From contig NZ_JAUCBS010000013.1 in NCBI RefSeq assembly GCF_034676705.1, forward strand, positions 1,964,501-2,028,500: a stretch of 64,000 bases of DNA. Direction: 5' to 3'. Positions 1 to 9,465 of this stretch are shown here, one piece after another; within the stretch, counting starts at the first letter, position 1; each line of letters starts with the position of its first letter. The position numbers and the translations under genes are program-made. Source of the stretch: Gemmobacter sp. GTDB taxonomy: Bacteria; Pseudomonadota; Alphaproteobacteria; Rhodobacterales; Rhodobacteraceae. The notes under the pieces are model-generated. The model saw nothing but the letters and a program-made list of their open reading frames with translations, had not been told where the DNA came from and searched no databases.

Positions 1-446
1 GCCAGCCGCCGGTCGGCCAATGCGCGAACCTCGGCCGGGGTGGGCGGAATATCGGCCAACCCTTGGGTCAGGGCCGAAAAATACAGCCCCGTCCCCCCCA
101 CGATGACGGGCCGCGGATCCTGCGCCAGCAGGGCCGCCACCTCGCGTAGCCAGTGGCCGACGGAATAATCCTGATCGGGCGCGACATGGCCATAAAGCCG
201 GTGCGGCGCCTGCGCTTCCTCGGTGGCCGATGGCCGGGCGGTCAGCACGCGCCAGCAGGAATAGACCTGCAACGCATCGGCGTTCACCACCTGCCGCCCC
301 TGCGCGCGGGCCAGTGCCAGCGCCAGCCCCGATTTGCCGCTGGCGGTGGGGCCGGCGATCAGGACGGGGCGGTCGGCGGGCACATCGGCCAGCCAGCGGG
401 ACAGCATGTCGGGTTCGGCGTTGATCATGCCGCCGTTTTCCGACAT
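1..446 (-). CDS. miaA: tRNA dimethylallyltransferase MiaA (3' part outside window)
   Basis: MiaA transfers a dimethylallyl group to N6 of A37 in tRNAs that read U-starting codons. The minus-strand frame is open from ATG at 446 to the window edge (about 148 residues seen of the usual ~300). The P-loop GPTASGKS lies at about residues 32-39, followed by NADALQVY and VIVGGTGLYF, all family signatures. Later ATGs at 428 and 407 are possible starts and none has a strong ribosome site; 446 gives the longest frame. It is divergent from pyrH with about 80 bp between them. The family call is secure; only the start is uncertain. Confidence 0.93.
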   Translation of the reverse strand, partial: MSENGGMINAEPDMLSRWLADVPADRPVLIAGPTASGKSGLALALARAQGRQVVNADALQVYSCWRVLTARPSATEEAQAPHRLYGHVAPDQDYSVGHWLREVAALLAQDPRPVIVGGTGLYFSALTQGLADIPPTPAEVRALADRRL

Positions 447-525
447 TTTGCGCGCCAGTCAACCGCGCGGGGGATTCTGGTGTCCCGGCGGTCCACCGGA
501 TCACGACAGATAGCAAGAGGCAGGC

Positions 526-1272
526 ATGGGCACCAATGACGGGGCGGATCAGGCGCGCGGCGGCGTGACCTACAATCGGGTCATGCTGAAAATCTCGGGC
601 GAGGCGCTGATGGGCGATCAGGGCTTTGGCCTGCATCCCCCGACCGTGCAGCGCATCGCGCAAGAGGTGAAGGCCTGCCACGATCTGGGCGTGGAAATCT
701 GCATGGTGATCGGCGGCGGCAACATCTTCCGCGGCCTTGCCGGTTCTGCGCAGGGCATGGAACGCACGACGGCCGATTACATGGGCATGCTGGCCACGGT
801 GATGAACGCGCTTGCCATGCAATCGGCGCTGGAGGCGCTTGGCGTGTTCACCCGGGTGATCAGCGCCATTCCGATGGATCAGGTGTGCGAACCCTACATC
901 CGCCGCCGCGCCGTGCGGCACCTGGAGAAAAAGCGGGTCTGCATCTTTGCCGCCGGCACCGGCAACCCGTTCTTCACCACCGATACCGCCGCCGCGCTGC
1001 GCGCCAATGAAATGGGCTGCGAGGCGGTGTTCAAGGGCACCAAGGTGGACGGGGTCTATGACAAGGATCCCAAGAAGTTCCCCGATGCCAAGCGCTACGA
1101 GACCGTCAGCTACGACGAGGCGCTGGAAAAGAATCTGGGCGTGATGGATGCCACCGCCATCGCCCTGTCGCGCGACAACCGGCTGCCGATCATCGTGTTC
1201 AGCCTGGACGAACCCGGCGGCTTCCGCGGCATACTGGCCGGTCGCGGCACCTACACCACCGTCAAGGGCTGA
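526..1272 (+). CDS. pyrH: UMP kinase PyrH
   Basis: Uridylate kinase phosphorylates UMP to UDP with ATP in the cytosol. The 248-residue product matches the bacterial amino-acid-kinase type of UMP kinase: KISGEAL near residue 22, the glycine-rich VIGGGNIFRG, and GTGNPFFTTDTAA in the nucleotide-binding half. An AAGAGG ribosome site precedes the ATG. The N-terminus is about ten residues longer than in enteric homologues. It heads the plus-strand run into frr, separated by about 110 bp that include a G/C-rich inverted repeat near 1318-1340. Confidence 0.96.
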   Translation: MGTNDGADQARGGVTYNRVMLKISGEALMGDQGFGLHPPTVQRIAQEVKACHDLGVEICMVIGGGNIFRGLAGSAQGMERTTADYMGMLATVMNALAMQSALEALGVFTRVISAIPMDQVCEPYIRRRAVRHLEKKRVCIFAAGTGNPFFTTDTAAALRANEMGCEAVFKGTKVDGVYDKDPKKFPDAKRYETVSYDEALEKNLGVMDATAIALSRDNRLPIIVFSLDEPGGFRGILAGRGTYTTVKG

Positions 1273-1380
1273 GCCCACCCCCTATACCCAGCGGCTGCCT
1301 TCGCCTATAGAGACGGGGGCGCCCCCGGCCGACGGGGGCCGGAGGACCGCTGGCCTGTCAGGCAGAAGAAGGAAACACCC

Positions 1381-1944
1381 ATGTCCGATGATCTGGAGAT
1401 CGACCTCGACGATCTGGAACGCCGCATGGAAGGCGCGATGAACAGCCTGCGCGTCGAACTGGCGTCGCTGCGCACCGGCCGGGCGTCGGGCAACATGCTG
1501 GAACCGATCCAGGTCGAGGCTTATGGCCAGATGACCCCGATCAACCAGCTTGGCACCGTCAACGTGCCCGAACCGCGTCTGGTGGTGATCAACGTCTGGG
1601 ACAAGGGCATGGTCGGCAAGGTGGAAAAGGCGATCCGCGAGTCGGGCCTTGGCATCAACCCGCAGCTCAACGGCACGCTGATCATGCTGCCGATCCCGGA
1701 ACTGAACGAACAGCGCCGCAAGGAACTGACCAAGGTGGCCGGCAGCTATGCCGAAAACGCCAAGGTTTCCATCCGCAACGTGCGCCGCGACGGCATGGAC
1801 AAGATCAAGAAGGCCAAGACGGCCGGCATGCCCGAAGACGAACAGAAGATGTATGCCGACGAAGTGCAGGCCCTGACCGACAAGATGATCGCCGCCGTCG
1901 ACAAGACGCTGGAAACCAAGCAAGCCGAGATCATGCAGGTCTGA
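1381..1944 (+). CDS. frr: ribosome recycling factor
   Basis: RRF works with EF-G to split post-termination ribosomes. The 187-residue length is typical. The sequence carries the usual RRF blocks: RTGRAS in the first helix, PINQLGTVNVPEPR, and the C-terminal helix NVRRDGMDKIKKAK. AGAAGGAAAC gives a good ribosome site before the ATG. It sits between pyrH and uppS, a very widely conserved order in alphaproteobacteria. Nothing unusual is seen. Confidence 0.97.
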   Translation: MSDDLEIDLDDLERRMEGAMNSLRVELASLRTGRASGNMLEPIQVEAYGQMTPINQLGTVNVPEPRLVVINVWDKGMVGKVEKAIRESGLGINPQLNGTLIMLPIPELNEQRRKELTKVAGSYAENAKVSIRNVRRDGMDKIKKAKTAGMPEDEQKMYADEVQALTDKMIAAVDKTLETKQAEIMQV

Positions 1945-1974
1945 TCCGGCCTCATCCAGCGGAAGGAGGCGCCG

Positions 1975-2697
1975 ATGCCGTCCGACAGCAAGACGCCGCC
2001 GCAGCATGTGGCGATCATCATGGACGGCAACGGCCGCTGGGCCACCAGCCGCGGCTGGCCCCGGCTGGTGGGCCACCGCAAGGGCGCCGAACGGGTGAAG
2101 GAAATCGTCCGCTGCGCGCCCGATCTGGGCGTGAAATGGCTGACGATCTATGCTTTCTCCACCGAGAACTGGAAACGTTCGACCGAGGAAGTGCTGGGTC
2201 TGATGGGCCTGTTTTCCCGCTATATCGAACGCGAGGCCGACCGGCTGTCGGCCGAAGGCGTGCGGATGCGCTTCATCGGCGACCGCTCGCGGCTGGATGA
2301 CCGGCTTCAGGCCCTGATGGCCGGGATCGAGGCGCGGACGGCGAACAACACCCGGCTGAATCTGACCGTGGCGATCAACTATGGTGGCCGCGACGAAATC
2401 ATCCGCGCCGGCCGCAACATTGCCCGCGCGGTGGCCGAAGGGCGGCTGGACCCGGCGCAGGTGTCCGAGGCGACGGTTTCCGCCGCACTGGACACCGCCG
2501 ATATTCCCGACCCCGATCTGGTGATCCGCACCAGCGGCGAAACGCGGGTATCGAACTTTCTGCTGTGGCAGGCGGCCTATGCGGAATACGAATTCACCCC
2601 CACGCTGTGGCCCGATTTCTCGCCGGCGGAACTGGAGCGCATCCTGTCCCGCTTTGGCGGACGCGACCGGCGCTTTGGCGGCGTGGCCCCGGCATGA
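1975..2697 (+). CDS. uppS: isoprenyl transferase (undecaprenyl diphosphate synthase)
   Basis: UppS adds isopentenyl units in cis to farnesyl diphosphate to make the C55 lipid carrier for peptidoglycan and O-antigen synthesis. The 240-residue protein has the catalytic IIMDGNGRWA block (Asp17), YAFSTENWKR, and the C-terminal RTSGE and SNFLLWQAAYAEYEF blocks. GGAAGGAGG is an excellent ribosome site. The stop overlaps the cdsA start (ATGA), so the two are probably translationally coupled. Confidence 0.96.
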   Translation: MPSDSKTPPQHVAIIMDGNGRWATSRGWPRLVGHRKGAERVKEIVRCAPDLGVKWLTIYAFSTENWKRSTEEVLGLMGLFSRYIEREADRLSAEGVRMRFIGDRSRLDDRLQALMAGIEARTANNTRLNLTVAINYGGRDEIIRAGRNIARAVAEGRLDPAQVSEATVSAALDTADIPDPDLVIRTSGETRVSNFLLWQAAYAEYEFTPTLWPDFSPAELERILSRFGGRDRRFGGVAPA

Positions 2698-3488
2698 CGG
2701 GCCCGTCCCGCCGCTGGGAAGACCTCAAGGCGCGGCTGGTGTCGGCGCTGGTGATGGTCGCGGTCGGTTCGGTGGAAATCTGGCTGGGCGGGCTGCCGTT
2801 CGCGGGGCTGGTGCTGCTGATCATCGGGGCGGTGGTCTGGGAGCTGGCCCGGATGACCAGCCTGTCCGGTGCGGGCCGCACGCCGCTGGTGCTGGGGGTG
2901 CTGGCCATCGTGTCGCTGGCGGGCGCGATGTGGCTGCCATCGGATCATGCGGAACTGCTGCTGGCGGCGCCCGCGCTGGGGCTGGCGCTGACCAACCGGC
3001 GCGACCGGCGGATTTCCACCGCCTATGGACTGGCGGCCGTGATGGCGGGCTATGGCCTGATCGCGCTGCGCGACCTGGGCATGGGGGCGCTGATCTGGCT
3101 GGTGGCCGTTGTCGTCGCCTCGGACGTGCTGGGCTATTTCGCCGGGCGGCTGGTCGGCGGGCCGAAGTTCTGGCCGGCGATCAGCCCCAAGAAAACCTGG
3201 TCGGGCACGGTGGCAGGCTGGATCGGCGCCGCGCTGGTGGGGCTTGGCTTTGTGCTGTGGGGCGGGGCAGGCTGGGGACTGGTGGTGCTGTCGCCGCTGG
3301 TGGCCTTCGCCGGCCAGATGGGCGACATCGCCGAAAGCTGGCTGAAGCGCCGGGCAGGGGTCAAGGACAGTTCCAACCTGATCCCCGGCCATGGCGGGGT
3401 GATGGACCGTTTCGATGCGCTGATCGGCGCGGCGGTGGTGATCATGGCGCTGGGGCTGGTTCTGCCGCTGCCCCTGCCGGGGGTCTAG
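2694..3488 (+). CDS. cdsA: phosphatidate cytidylyltransferase CdsA
   Basis: CdsA makes CDP-diacylglycerol from phosphatidate and CTP in the inner membrane. I start it at the ATG at 2694 that overlaps the uppS stop, giving 264 residues with about seven hydrophobic segments. SPKKTWSGTVAGW and the C-terminal signature IPGHGGVMDRFDALI identify the family. It runs directly into dxr with one base between stop and the TTG start. Confidence 0.94.
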   Translation: MTGPSRRWEDLKARLVSALVMVAVGSVEIWLGGLPFAGLVLLIIGAVVWELARMTSLSGAGRTPLVLGVLAIVSLAGAMWLPSDHAELLLAAPALGLALTNRRDRRISTAYGLAAVMAGYGLIALRDLGMGALIWLVAVVVASDVLGYFAGRLVGGPKFWPAISPKKTWSGTVAGWIGAALVGLGFVLWGGAGWGLVVLSPLVAFAGQMGDIAESWLKRRAGVKDSSNLIPGHGGVMDRFDALIGAAVVIMALGLVLPLPLPGV

Positions 3489-3489
3489 G

Positions 3490-4668
3490 TTGCGCAGCAT
3501 TTCCATTTTCGGCTCTACCGGATCCATCGGCGAGAATACGGTTGACCTGATCGCCCGCGCGCCGGGCGATTACCGGGTGGTCGCGCTGACCGGCGGGCGC
3601 AATGTGGCGCGGCTGGCCGAACAGGCCCGCGCCCTGCGGGCCGAGATTGCCGTGACCGCACATGACGATTGCCTGCCCGCCCTGCGCGAGGCGTTGCAGG
3701 GCAGCGGTGTTGCGGTGGCCGCCGGGGCCGGGGCCATTGCCGAGGCTGCCGACCGCCCCGCCGACTGGACCATGAGCGCCATCGTCGGCGCGGCCGGGCT
3801 GGTGCCATCCTTGCGCACGGTGGCGCGGGGCGGCACGCTGGCGCTGGCCAACAAGGAATCGCTGGTCTGTGCCGGCCCGCTGCTGATGGGAACCGCCCGC
3901 GCCAATGCCGCCACCATCCTGCCGGTCGACAGCGAACACAGCGCCATCTTTCAGGCGCTGGTGGGCGAGGATATGGCGGCCGTGGAGCGCATCGTGCTGA
4001 CCGCCTCTGGCGGGGCGCTGCGCGACTGGCCGATGGACCGGCTGGCCCATGCATCGGTGCAGGATGCGCTGGCGCATCCGAACTGGGCGATGGGCCAGCG
4101 CATCACCATTGATTCCGCCTCGATGTTCAACAAGGCGCTGGAGGTGATCGAGACGCGGGAATATTTCGGGATCGCGCCGGGCCAGATCGAGGTGGTGGTC
4201 CACCCGGAATCGCTGGTGCATTCGCTGGTGGGCTACCGCGATGGCGCGCTGATGGCGCATCTGGGGGCGCCCGACATGCGCCACGCCATCGGCTATGCCC
4301 TGCACTGGCCCGAACGCCGCGCCCTGCCGGTGGACCGGCTGGATCTGACCCGCATCGGCCAGCTGACATTTCGCGCCCCGGACGAGGCGCGCTTTCCCGC
4401 CCTGCGCCTTGCGCGCGAGGTGATGGCGGCCGGCGGCCTGGCCGGGGCCGCCTTCAACGCCGCCAAGGAAACCGCGCTGGACCATTTCCTGTCGGGCAGC
4501 ATCGGCTTCATGGACATGGCGCAGGTGGTCGAGGCGACGCTTGACCGGATCTCGCGCGATTGTGGCCTTGGAATTGCCCCGGACAGTCTAGAGAACGTCT
4601 TGCAGATGGACGATCTTGCCCGCCGCATGGCGGACGGGATCGCGCGTGACCGGGGCAGACAAGGGTAG
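3490..4668 (+). CDS. dxr: 1-deoxy-D-xylulose-5-phosphate reductoisomerase
   Basis: Dxr converts DXP to 2-C-methyl-D-erythritol 4-phosphate with NADPH, the committed step of the MEP isoprenoid pathway, which feeds UppS upstream. The 392 residues include the NADPH-binding GSTGSIGENT at the N-terminus, NKESLVCAG, DSEHSAIFQAL for metal and substrate binding, and HPESLVHSLV. The likely start is TTG at 3490, one base after the cdsA stop; no ATG fits the conserved N-terminus, so a weak start coupled to cdsA is likely. Confidence 0.95.
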   Translation: MRSISIFGSTGSIGENTVDLIARAPGDYRVVALTGGRNVARLAEQARALRAEIAVTAHDDCLPALREALQGSGVAVAAGAGAIAEAADRPADWTMSAIVGAAGLVPSLRTVARGGTLALANKESLVCAGPLLMGTARANAATILPVDSEHSAIFQALVGEDMAAVERIVLTASGGALRDWPMDRLAHASVQDALAHPNWAMGQRITIDSASMFNKALEVIETREYFGIAPGQIEVVVHPESLVHSLVGYRDGALMAHLGAPDMRHAIGYALHWPERRALPVDRLDLTRIGQLTFRAPDEARFPALRLAREVMAAGGLAGAAFNAAKETALDHFLSGSIGFMDMAQVVEATLDRISRDCGLGIAPDSLENVLQMDDLARRMADGIARDRGRQG

Positions 4669-4671
4669 ACA

Positions 4672-6006
4672 ATGGATTTTCTGGCGCAGCTTCCGAATTT
4701 TGGCAACATCGTCTGGACGCTGGTCGCCTTTGTCGCCGCCCTGTCGGTGATCGTGGCGGTGCATGAATACGGGCACTACATCGTCGGGCGCTGGACGGGC
4801 ATCAAGGCCGATGTGTTCAGCCTTGGCTTTGGTCCGAAGATTGCCGGCTGGACCGACCGGCACGGCACCCACTGGCAGATCGCTGCGTTGCCCTTTGGCG
4901 GCTACGTCAAGTTCAAGGGCGATGCCGATGCCGCCTCGGGCCGCGATGACCACGCGCTGGATACCATGTCGCCCGAGGAACGCCGCGACACCATGCATGG
5001 CGCCCCGCTGTGGGCGCGCTCGGCCACGGTTGCCGCAGGGCCGGTGTTCAACTTTGCCCTGTCGATCCTGATCTTCGCCGGCATCGCCATGTGGAGCGGG
5101 CTGGCCACCGAGGATGCCCGCGTCGGTCAGGTCAAGCCCATGCCGCAGTCGCAGGCGCTGCAACCAGGCGATCTGATCACGGCGCTGGACGGCCAGCCGG
5201 TGGACAGCCTGTCCGATTTCTACAGCGTGGCCGACCGGCTGCCGCCCGAGCCGGTGGTGGAATATACCGTCGATCGTGGCGGCCAGGTGCTGGTGCTGGA
5301 TGGTCCGTTCCCCTTTCCGCCGGTAGCCGATCTGGTGCAGCCCGATTCGGCGGCGCAGGATGCCGGGTTGCGGGCCGGCGACGTGATCCTGACGGTCAAT
5401 GGCGCGCCGATCCATGCGTTTTCCCAGCTTCGCCAGCTGATCGGCGATTCCGATGGCGCGCCGCAGACGCTGGGTGTCTGGCGGGCCGGGCAGGTGCAGG
5501 ACATCACCCTGACCCCTCGTCGCGTTGATCTGCCCAGCCCCGACGGCGGGTTCGAAACCCGCTGGCTGCTGGGCCTGACCGGCGGGCTGGTGTTCGAGCC
5601 CGAAACCCGCCGCGCCGGCCCCCTGGAGGCGATGTGGCTGGGCGTGCGCCAGACCGGGATGATCGTCGAAACCTCGCTCTCGGGCTTGTGGCACATGGTC
5701 ACCGGGGCGATTTCCAGCTGCAACCTGCGCGGCCCGCTGGGCATCGCGGAAAGTTCGGGCAATGCGGCGGCGCAGGGCACCATGACCTTCATCTGGTTCA
5801 TCGCCATGCTGTCCACCGCGGTGGGCATGATGAACCTGTTCCCCATCCCGGTGCTGGATGGCGGCCATCTGGTGTTCCACGCCTGGGAGGCGGTCACCGG
5901 CAAGCCCCCCAGCGACCGCGCGCTGCGCGGGCTGATGACGGGCGGGCTGGCGCTGCTGCTGACGCTGATGGTCTTTGCGCTGACCAATGACCTGTTCTGC
6001 CCCTGA
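4672..6006 (+). CDS. rseP: RIP metalloprotease RseP (site-2 protease)
   Basis: RseP is an inner-membrane zinc protease that cuts transmembrane segments, classically anti-sigma factors in envelope stress. The zinc motif HEYGH is at residues 31-35 in the first membrane helix. Periplasmic PDZ domains lie at about 120-200 and 205-290, and the C-terminal MNLFPIPVLDGGHL supplies the second active-site block. The length of 444 is normal. The start lies three bases after the dxr stop, in the conserved dxr-rseP-bamA order. Confidence 0.95.
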   Translation: MDFLAQLPNFGNIVWTLVAFVAALSVIVAVHEYGHYIVGRWTGIKADVFSLGFGPKIAGWTDRHGTHWQIAALPFGGYVKFKGDADAASGRDDHALDTMSPEERRDTMHGAPLWARSATVAAGPVFNFALSILIFAGIAMWSGLATEDARVGQVKPMPQSQALQPGDLITALDGQPVDSLSDFYSVADRLPPEPVVEYTVDRGGQVLVLDGPFPFPPVADLVQPDSAAQDAGLRAGDVILTVNGAPIHAFSQLRQLIGDSDGAPQTLGVWRAGQVQDITLTPRRVDLPSPDGGFETRWLLGLTGGLVFEPETRRAGPLEAMWLGVRQTGMIVETSLSGLWHMVTGAISSCNLRGPLGIAESSGNAAAQGTMTFIWFIAMLSTAVGMMNLFPIPVLDGGHLVFHAWEAVTGKPPSDRALRGLMTGGLALLLTLMVFALTNDLFCP

Positions 6007-6097
6007 CTGTTGCCCAAATCCGGCCATATTCGGCTGCTAACTACAGGTTGAACGGGCCGGGCAGGCCCGGGATGCGCCATGTAGCGGAGTATCGGCC

Positions 6098-6238
6098 ATG
6101 CAGACCCTTGCCAGCGGCTATCGCAGCCTTTCGCTGATCGTGAACCTGAACTGGGACCGGCTGTTTTCGCTGGGCACCATCGTGTTGGGATTGCTGGCAG
6201 GCGCCTTTCTGGGCTCGGCGCTGACCGGCAGCTTCTGA
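6098..6238 (+). CDS. 46-residue single-pass membrane protein, unknown function
   Basis: A short frame between rseP and bamA encodes 46 residues with a polar N-terminus (MQTLASGYRSLSLIVNLNWD) and one hydrophobic helix rich in L, G and A at about 25-44. GCGGAGTAT upstream of the ATG is a plausible ribosome site. A strong intrinsic terminator follows 18 bases after the stop, which supports a real transcription unit ending here. I do not recognise a family. The position suggests a link to envelope biogenesis, but that is inference. Confidence 0.6.
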   Translation: MQTLASGYRSLSLIVNLNWDRLFSLGTIVLGLLAGAFLGSALTGSF

Positions 6239-6256
6239 TCGGGCCACAGGGCCGGT

Positions 6257-6297
6257 CCAAAGGCGCGGACCCGCAAGGGCCGCGCCTTTGGCCTTTT
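6257..6297 (+). terminator. intrinsic terminator before bamA
   Basis: Perfect 12-bp arms (6257-6268 and 6280-6291) beginning CCAAAGGCGCGG enclose an 11-base loop and are followed by CCTTTT. This should end transcripts coming from the pyrH-rseP run, so bamA probably has its own promoter in the ~60 bases after it. Confidence 0.85.
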
Positions 6298-6358
6298 GAC
6301 AAGGCCCCCCGTTCGGGCTAGTCAGGTTCGGAACAAGCGACGACCGGGGGGTTTGTCT

Positions 6359-8755
6359 ATGGTTGATTTTGATGGCTTCCGGGGCGCGGTGATGTCTGGA
6401 TCGCGGGTGCGCAACGGTGTTCTTGCGGTTCTTCTGGCATCGGCCGTCGGGATTTCGACGGTGCCCTTGCCGTCCTTTGCGCAGGGCTACCGCTTTTCCA
6501 GCGTGACGGTCGAGGGCAACCAGCGGATCGAACCGCGCACCATCCTGGGCCATGCTCGCATCGCGCAGGGGCAGGCGCTTTCGGCCGCCGATCTGAACGA
6601 TGCCTACCAACGCCTTGTGAATTCCGGCCTTTTCGAAAGCGTCAGCCTGACCCCGCGCGGCGGCACGCTGGTGATCGAGGTCAAGGAATACCCCACGATC
6701 AACGTGGTCAACTTTGAAGGCAACAAGCGGCTGAAGACCGAGGATCTGCAAAAGATCATCGACTCGAAATCGCGCCGTGTCTATTCGCCCGCGGTTGCGG
6801 AAAACGATGCCGCCCAGATCGCCGAGGCCTATTCGGTGACCGGCCGCATGGCCGCCCGGGTGGAACCGCGCATCATCCGCCGGTCGGACAACCGCGTCGA
6901 TCTGGTGTTCGAGATTGCCGAAGGCAAGGTTGTCGAGGTGGAACGGCTGTCCTTCGTCGGCAACCGCACGTTCACCGACCGCCGCCTGCGCCAGGTGTTG
7001 CAGACCAAGCAGGCCGGCCTGCTGCGCCAGCTGATCGGGTCGGACACCTATGTTGCGGAACGGCTGGATGTCGACAAGCAGCTGCTGAAGGATTTCTACC
7101 TGTCGCGTGGTTTCATCGACTTTCAGGTGATGGACGCGACTGCCGAAATGGCGCGCGAACGCGACGGGTTCTTTGTCACCTTCACCGTGCGCGAAGGGCT
7201 GCAATACCGCTTTGGCCAGACCAACGTGGTGTCGGAAATCGAAGGCGTGAACGCCGCCGACTATGCCGCGCTTGCCCGCCTGCGCCCCGGTTCGATCTAT
7301 ACCCCCTCGGATGTCGAGGCGGTGACCTCGCGCATGGAATCGCTGGCCTCGCGCAATGGGGTCAACTTCCTGCGGGTGGAACCGCGCATCAAGCGCAACG
7401 ATGCCGAACAGATCCTCGACATCGAATTCGCGCTGGTTCGCGGCGAACGGATCTTTGTCGAGCGGATCGACATCGAGGGCAACACCACCACCATGGATCA
7501 GGTGATCCGCCGCCAGTTCCGCACGGTCGAGGGCGACCCGCTGAACCCGCGCGAGGTGCGCGCGGCGGCCGAACGCATCCGGGCGCTGGGATATTTCGAA
7601 TCCGCCAATGTCGAGGCGGTCGAGGGCACCAGCCCCGAAGGCGTGATCGTCAAGGCGACGGTGCAGGAAAAGCCCACCGGCTCGCTGTCCTTTGGCGCAA
7701 GCTACGGCAAGGCCGATGGTGTCGGCTTCATGATCGGCCTGTCCGAGGCCAACTTTCTGGGGCGCGGCCAGTTCGTGTCGCTGGACCTGAACCTTGGCGC
7801 CTCGGATGCCACGTCCTCGTTCACCTTTGCCGAACCGGCGCTGTTGGGGCGTGACCTGCGGTTCAGCTTTACCGGCATGTATGCCCAGACCGAGGCGAAC
7901 TACGCCACCTGGGATTCGCGTCTGGTGCAGGCCGGCGTCGCGCTGGAATTCCCGCTGTCGCAGACGATGCGCATGGAAACCCGCTATACGATCAACAAGT
8001 CGCGGCTGTACAATGTTGCAGGCTTCAGCCTTGCTGCTGGAGCGCCTGACTACATCGACACCAGCGTTGCCGCTGCGGATCGGTCGAGCCCGATTCTGGC
8101 CCGCGAGGAGGCGCGGGGGTCGCTGTGGGGCTCGGCGCTTGGCTACATGGTCAGCTATGACAACCGTCGCGGCGGGCTGGCGGGGCGCACCTCCTATGTG
8201 TTCCGCTTCTCGCAGGATCTGTATGGCGTTGGCGGCGACATGAAGTTCGTCAAGTCGGAACTGTTCGCCGGCGCCGAAACCTCGGTCCTGAACGGCGAGG
8301 TAAAGCTGCGCGCCGAGGTCGAGGCCGGCGCCATTGCCACCTCGGGCGGGTCGGGGACGCGGGCGACCGAACGGTTCTTCCTGGATGGCAAGATCCGCGG
8401 GTTTGAACCCTTTGGCATCGGCCCGCGCGATACCGGCGCCGGCAAGAACGACCCGCTGGGCGGCAACTACTATGCCGTCGCCCGGATGGAGGCCGATTTC
8501 CCCATCGGTCTGCCCGAGGAATACGGCATCCGCGGTGGCGTGTTCTTTGACGTCGGGTCGGTCTGGGGCCTGAGCGATACGGTCGGCGCCACCGGCACGG
8601 TGGACGACAAGCTGCGGCTGCGGTCGTCGGTCGGTCTGGCGCTGCTGTGGGATACCCCGCTGGGGCCGCTGCGGTTCAACTTCTCGAAGGCGATCAAGAA
8701 GCAGACCTACGACAAGGAACAGACCTTCGACCTGACGATCTCGACGAAGTTCTGA
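6359..8755 (+). CDS. bamA: outer membrane protein assembly factor BamA
   Basis: BamA is the Omp85 core of the machine that inserts beta-barrels into the outer membrane. I start at the ATG at 6359, with GGGGGG upstream; a second ATG at 6392 would also leave an intact signal peptide ending in PSFAQ. About 798 residues: signal peptide, five POTRA domains to about residue 420 (the first opens with FSSVTVEGNQRIEP), then a 16-strand barrel ending in the outer-membrane signature ISTKF. The stop overlaps the ompH start by one base. Confidence 0.95.
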   Translation: MVDFDGFRGAVMSGSRVRNGVLAVLLASAVGISTVPLPSFAQGYRFSSVTVEGNQRIEPRTILGHARIAQGQALSAADLNDAYQRLVNSGLFESVSLTPRGGTLVIEVKEYPTINVVNFEGNKRLKTEDLQKIIDSKSRRVYSPAVAENDAAQIAEAYSVTGRMAARVEPRIIRRSDNRVDLVFEIAEGKVVEVERLSFVGNRTFTDRRLRQVLQTKQAGLLRQLIGSDTYVAERLDVDKQLLKDFYLSRGFIDFQVMDATAEMARERDGFFVTFTVREGLQYRFGQTNVVSEIEGVNAADYAALARLRPGSIYTPSDVEAVTSRMESLASRNGVNFLRVEPRIKRNDAEQILDIEFALVRGERIFVERIDIEGNTTTMDQVIRRQFRTVEGDPLNPREVRAAAERIRALGYFESANVEAVEGTSPEGVIVKATVQEKPTGSLSFGASYGKADGVGFMIGLSEANFLGRGQFVSLDLNLGASDATSSFTFAEPALLGRDLRFSFTGMYAQTEANYATWDSRLVQAGVALEFPLSQTMRMETRYTINKSRLYNVAGFSLAAGAPDYIDTSVAAADRSSPILAREEARGSLWGSALGYMVSYDNRRGGLAGRTSYVFRFSQDLYGVGGDMKFVKSELFAGAETSVLNGEVKLRAEVEAGAIATSGGSGTRATERFFLDGKIRGFEPFGIGPRDTGAGKNDPLGGNYYAVARMEADFPIGLPEEYGIRGGVFFDVGSVWGLSDTVGATGTVDDKLRLRSSVGLALLWDTPLGPLRFNFSKAIKKQTYDKEQTFDLTISTKF

Positions 8756-9381
8756 TGCACCGCGCGGGGATCTGGGGGGCGGTGGGGCTGCTGGCGCTGT
8801 GCGCCGCAACGGCCGCCCCTGCCCAGACTGCCGCGCCGGCCCCCGGCAACGACCTGTCCCCGGGCACGGTGCAACTGCCCTTCGTCACGCTGGACGATGC
8901 GCGGCTGTTTTCCGGCAGCCGCTATGGCCAGGCCCTGCTGGCCGAGCTGGAAGCCGAACAGACCGCGCTGGCCAGCGAGAACCGCGAGATCGAGGCCGAT
9001 CTGGCCCGGCGCGAAAAGGAATTGACCGAGCGCCGCCCGGCGCTGCCGTCCGAGGAATTCCGCGCGCTTGCCAATGCTTTCAACGCCGAAGTCGAAGATC
9101 ATCGCAACGCCCAGAAATCCAAGGAACGCGCGATCTACCAGCGCCATGACGAGGCGCGCTTGCGGTTCCGCGATGTGGCCAATCAGGTGCTGGCGCAGGT
9201 GATGCAGGAACGCGGCGCGCTGGCGATCATCGCCGAAGAGGCGATCGTGCTGGGCTTTCGCGAAATCGACATCACCGATGCGGCCATTGCCCGGCTGGAC
9301 GACCTGGTCGGCGATGGCAGCACGCTGCCCCGCCCCGGCGCCCCGGGCGCCGCCCCCACCCCGGCGCAGACGGCGCCCTGA
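8755..9381 (+). CDS. OmpH/Skp-family periplasmic chaperone
   Basis: Skp-like chaperones hold unfolded outer-membrane proteins in the periplasm for BamA. The ATG at 8755 overlaps the bamA TGA. The 208-residue product begins with a signal peptide (hydrophobic AVGLLALCAA, cleavage near APAQ), followed by a long charged helical segment at about 55-150 that would form the Skp coiled-coil arms, and a proline/alanine-rich tail. The position directly after bamA fits the family. Confidence 0.87.
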   Translation: MHRAGIWGAVGLLALCAATAAPAQTAAPAPGNDLSPGTVQLPFVTLDDARLFSGSRYGQALLAELEAEQTALASENREIEADLARREKELTERRPALPSEEFRALANAFNAEVEDHRNAQKSKERAIYQRHDEARLRFRDVANQVLAQVMQERGALAIIAEEAIVLGFREIDITDAAIARLDDLVGDGSTLPRPGAPGAAPTPAQTAP

Positions 9382-9465
9382 GCCGCGCTTGCTGGACAGC
9401 CGGCGGCCAAGTTGCTAGCAAATTCCCAAGCCGCGCCCGTCGCGGTGCTGCCAGAAGGACCACAG

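Noticed and set aside
1315..1342. G/C inverted repeat between pyrH and frr as a terminator
   Set aside because: No T-run follows and frr belongs to the same conserved run; at most a weak RNA structure.
6041..8809. A 922-codon open frame on the minus strand opposite bamA
   Set aside because: It is a mirror of the bamA coding frame caused by high GC at third positions; the translation is rich in R, H, Q and D with no recognisable domain, and bamA is certain.
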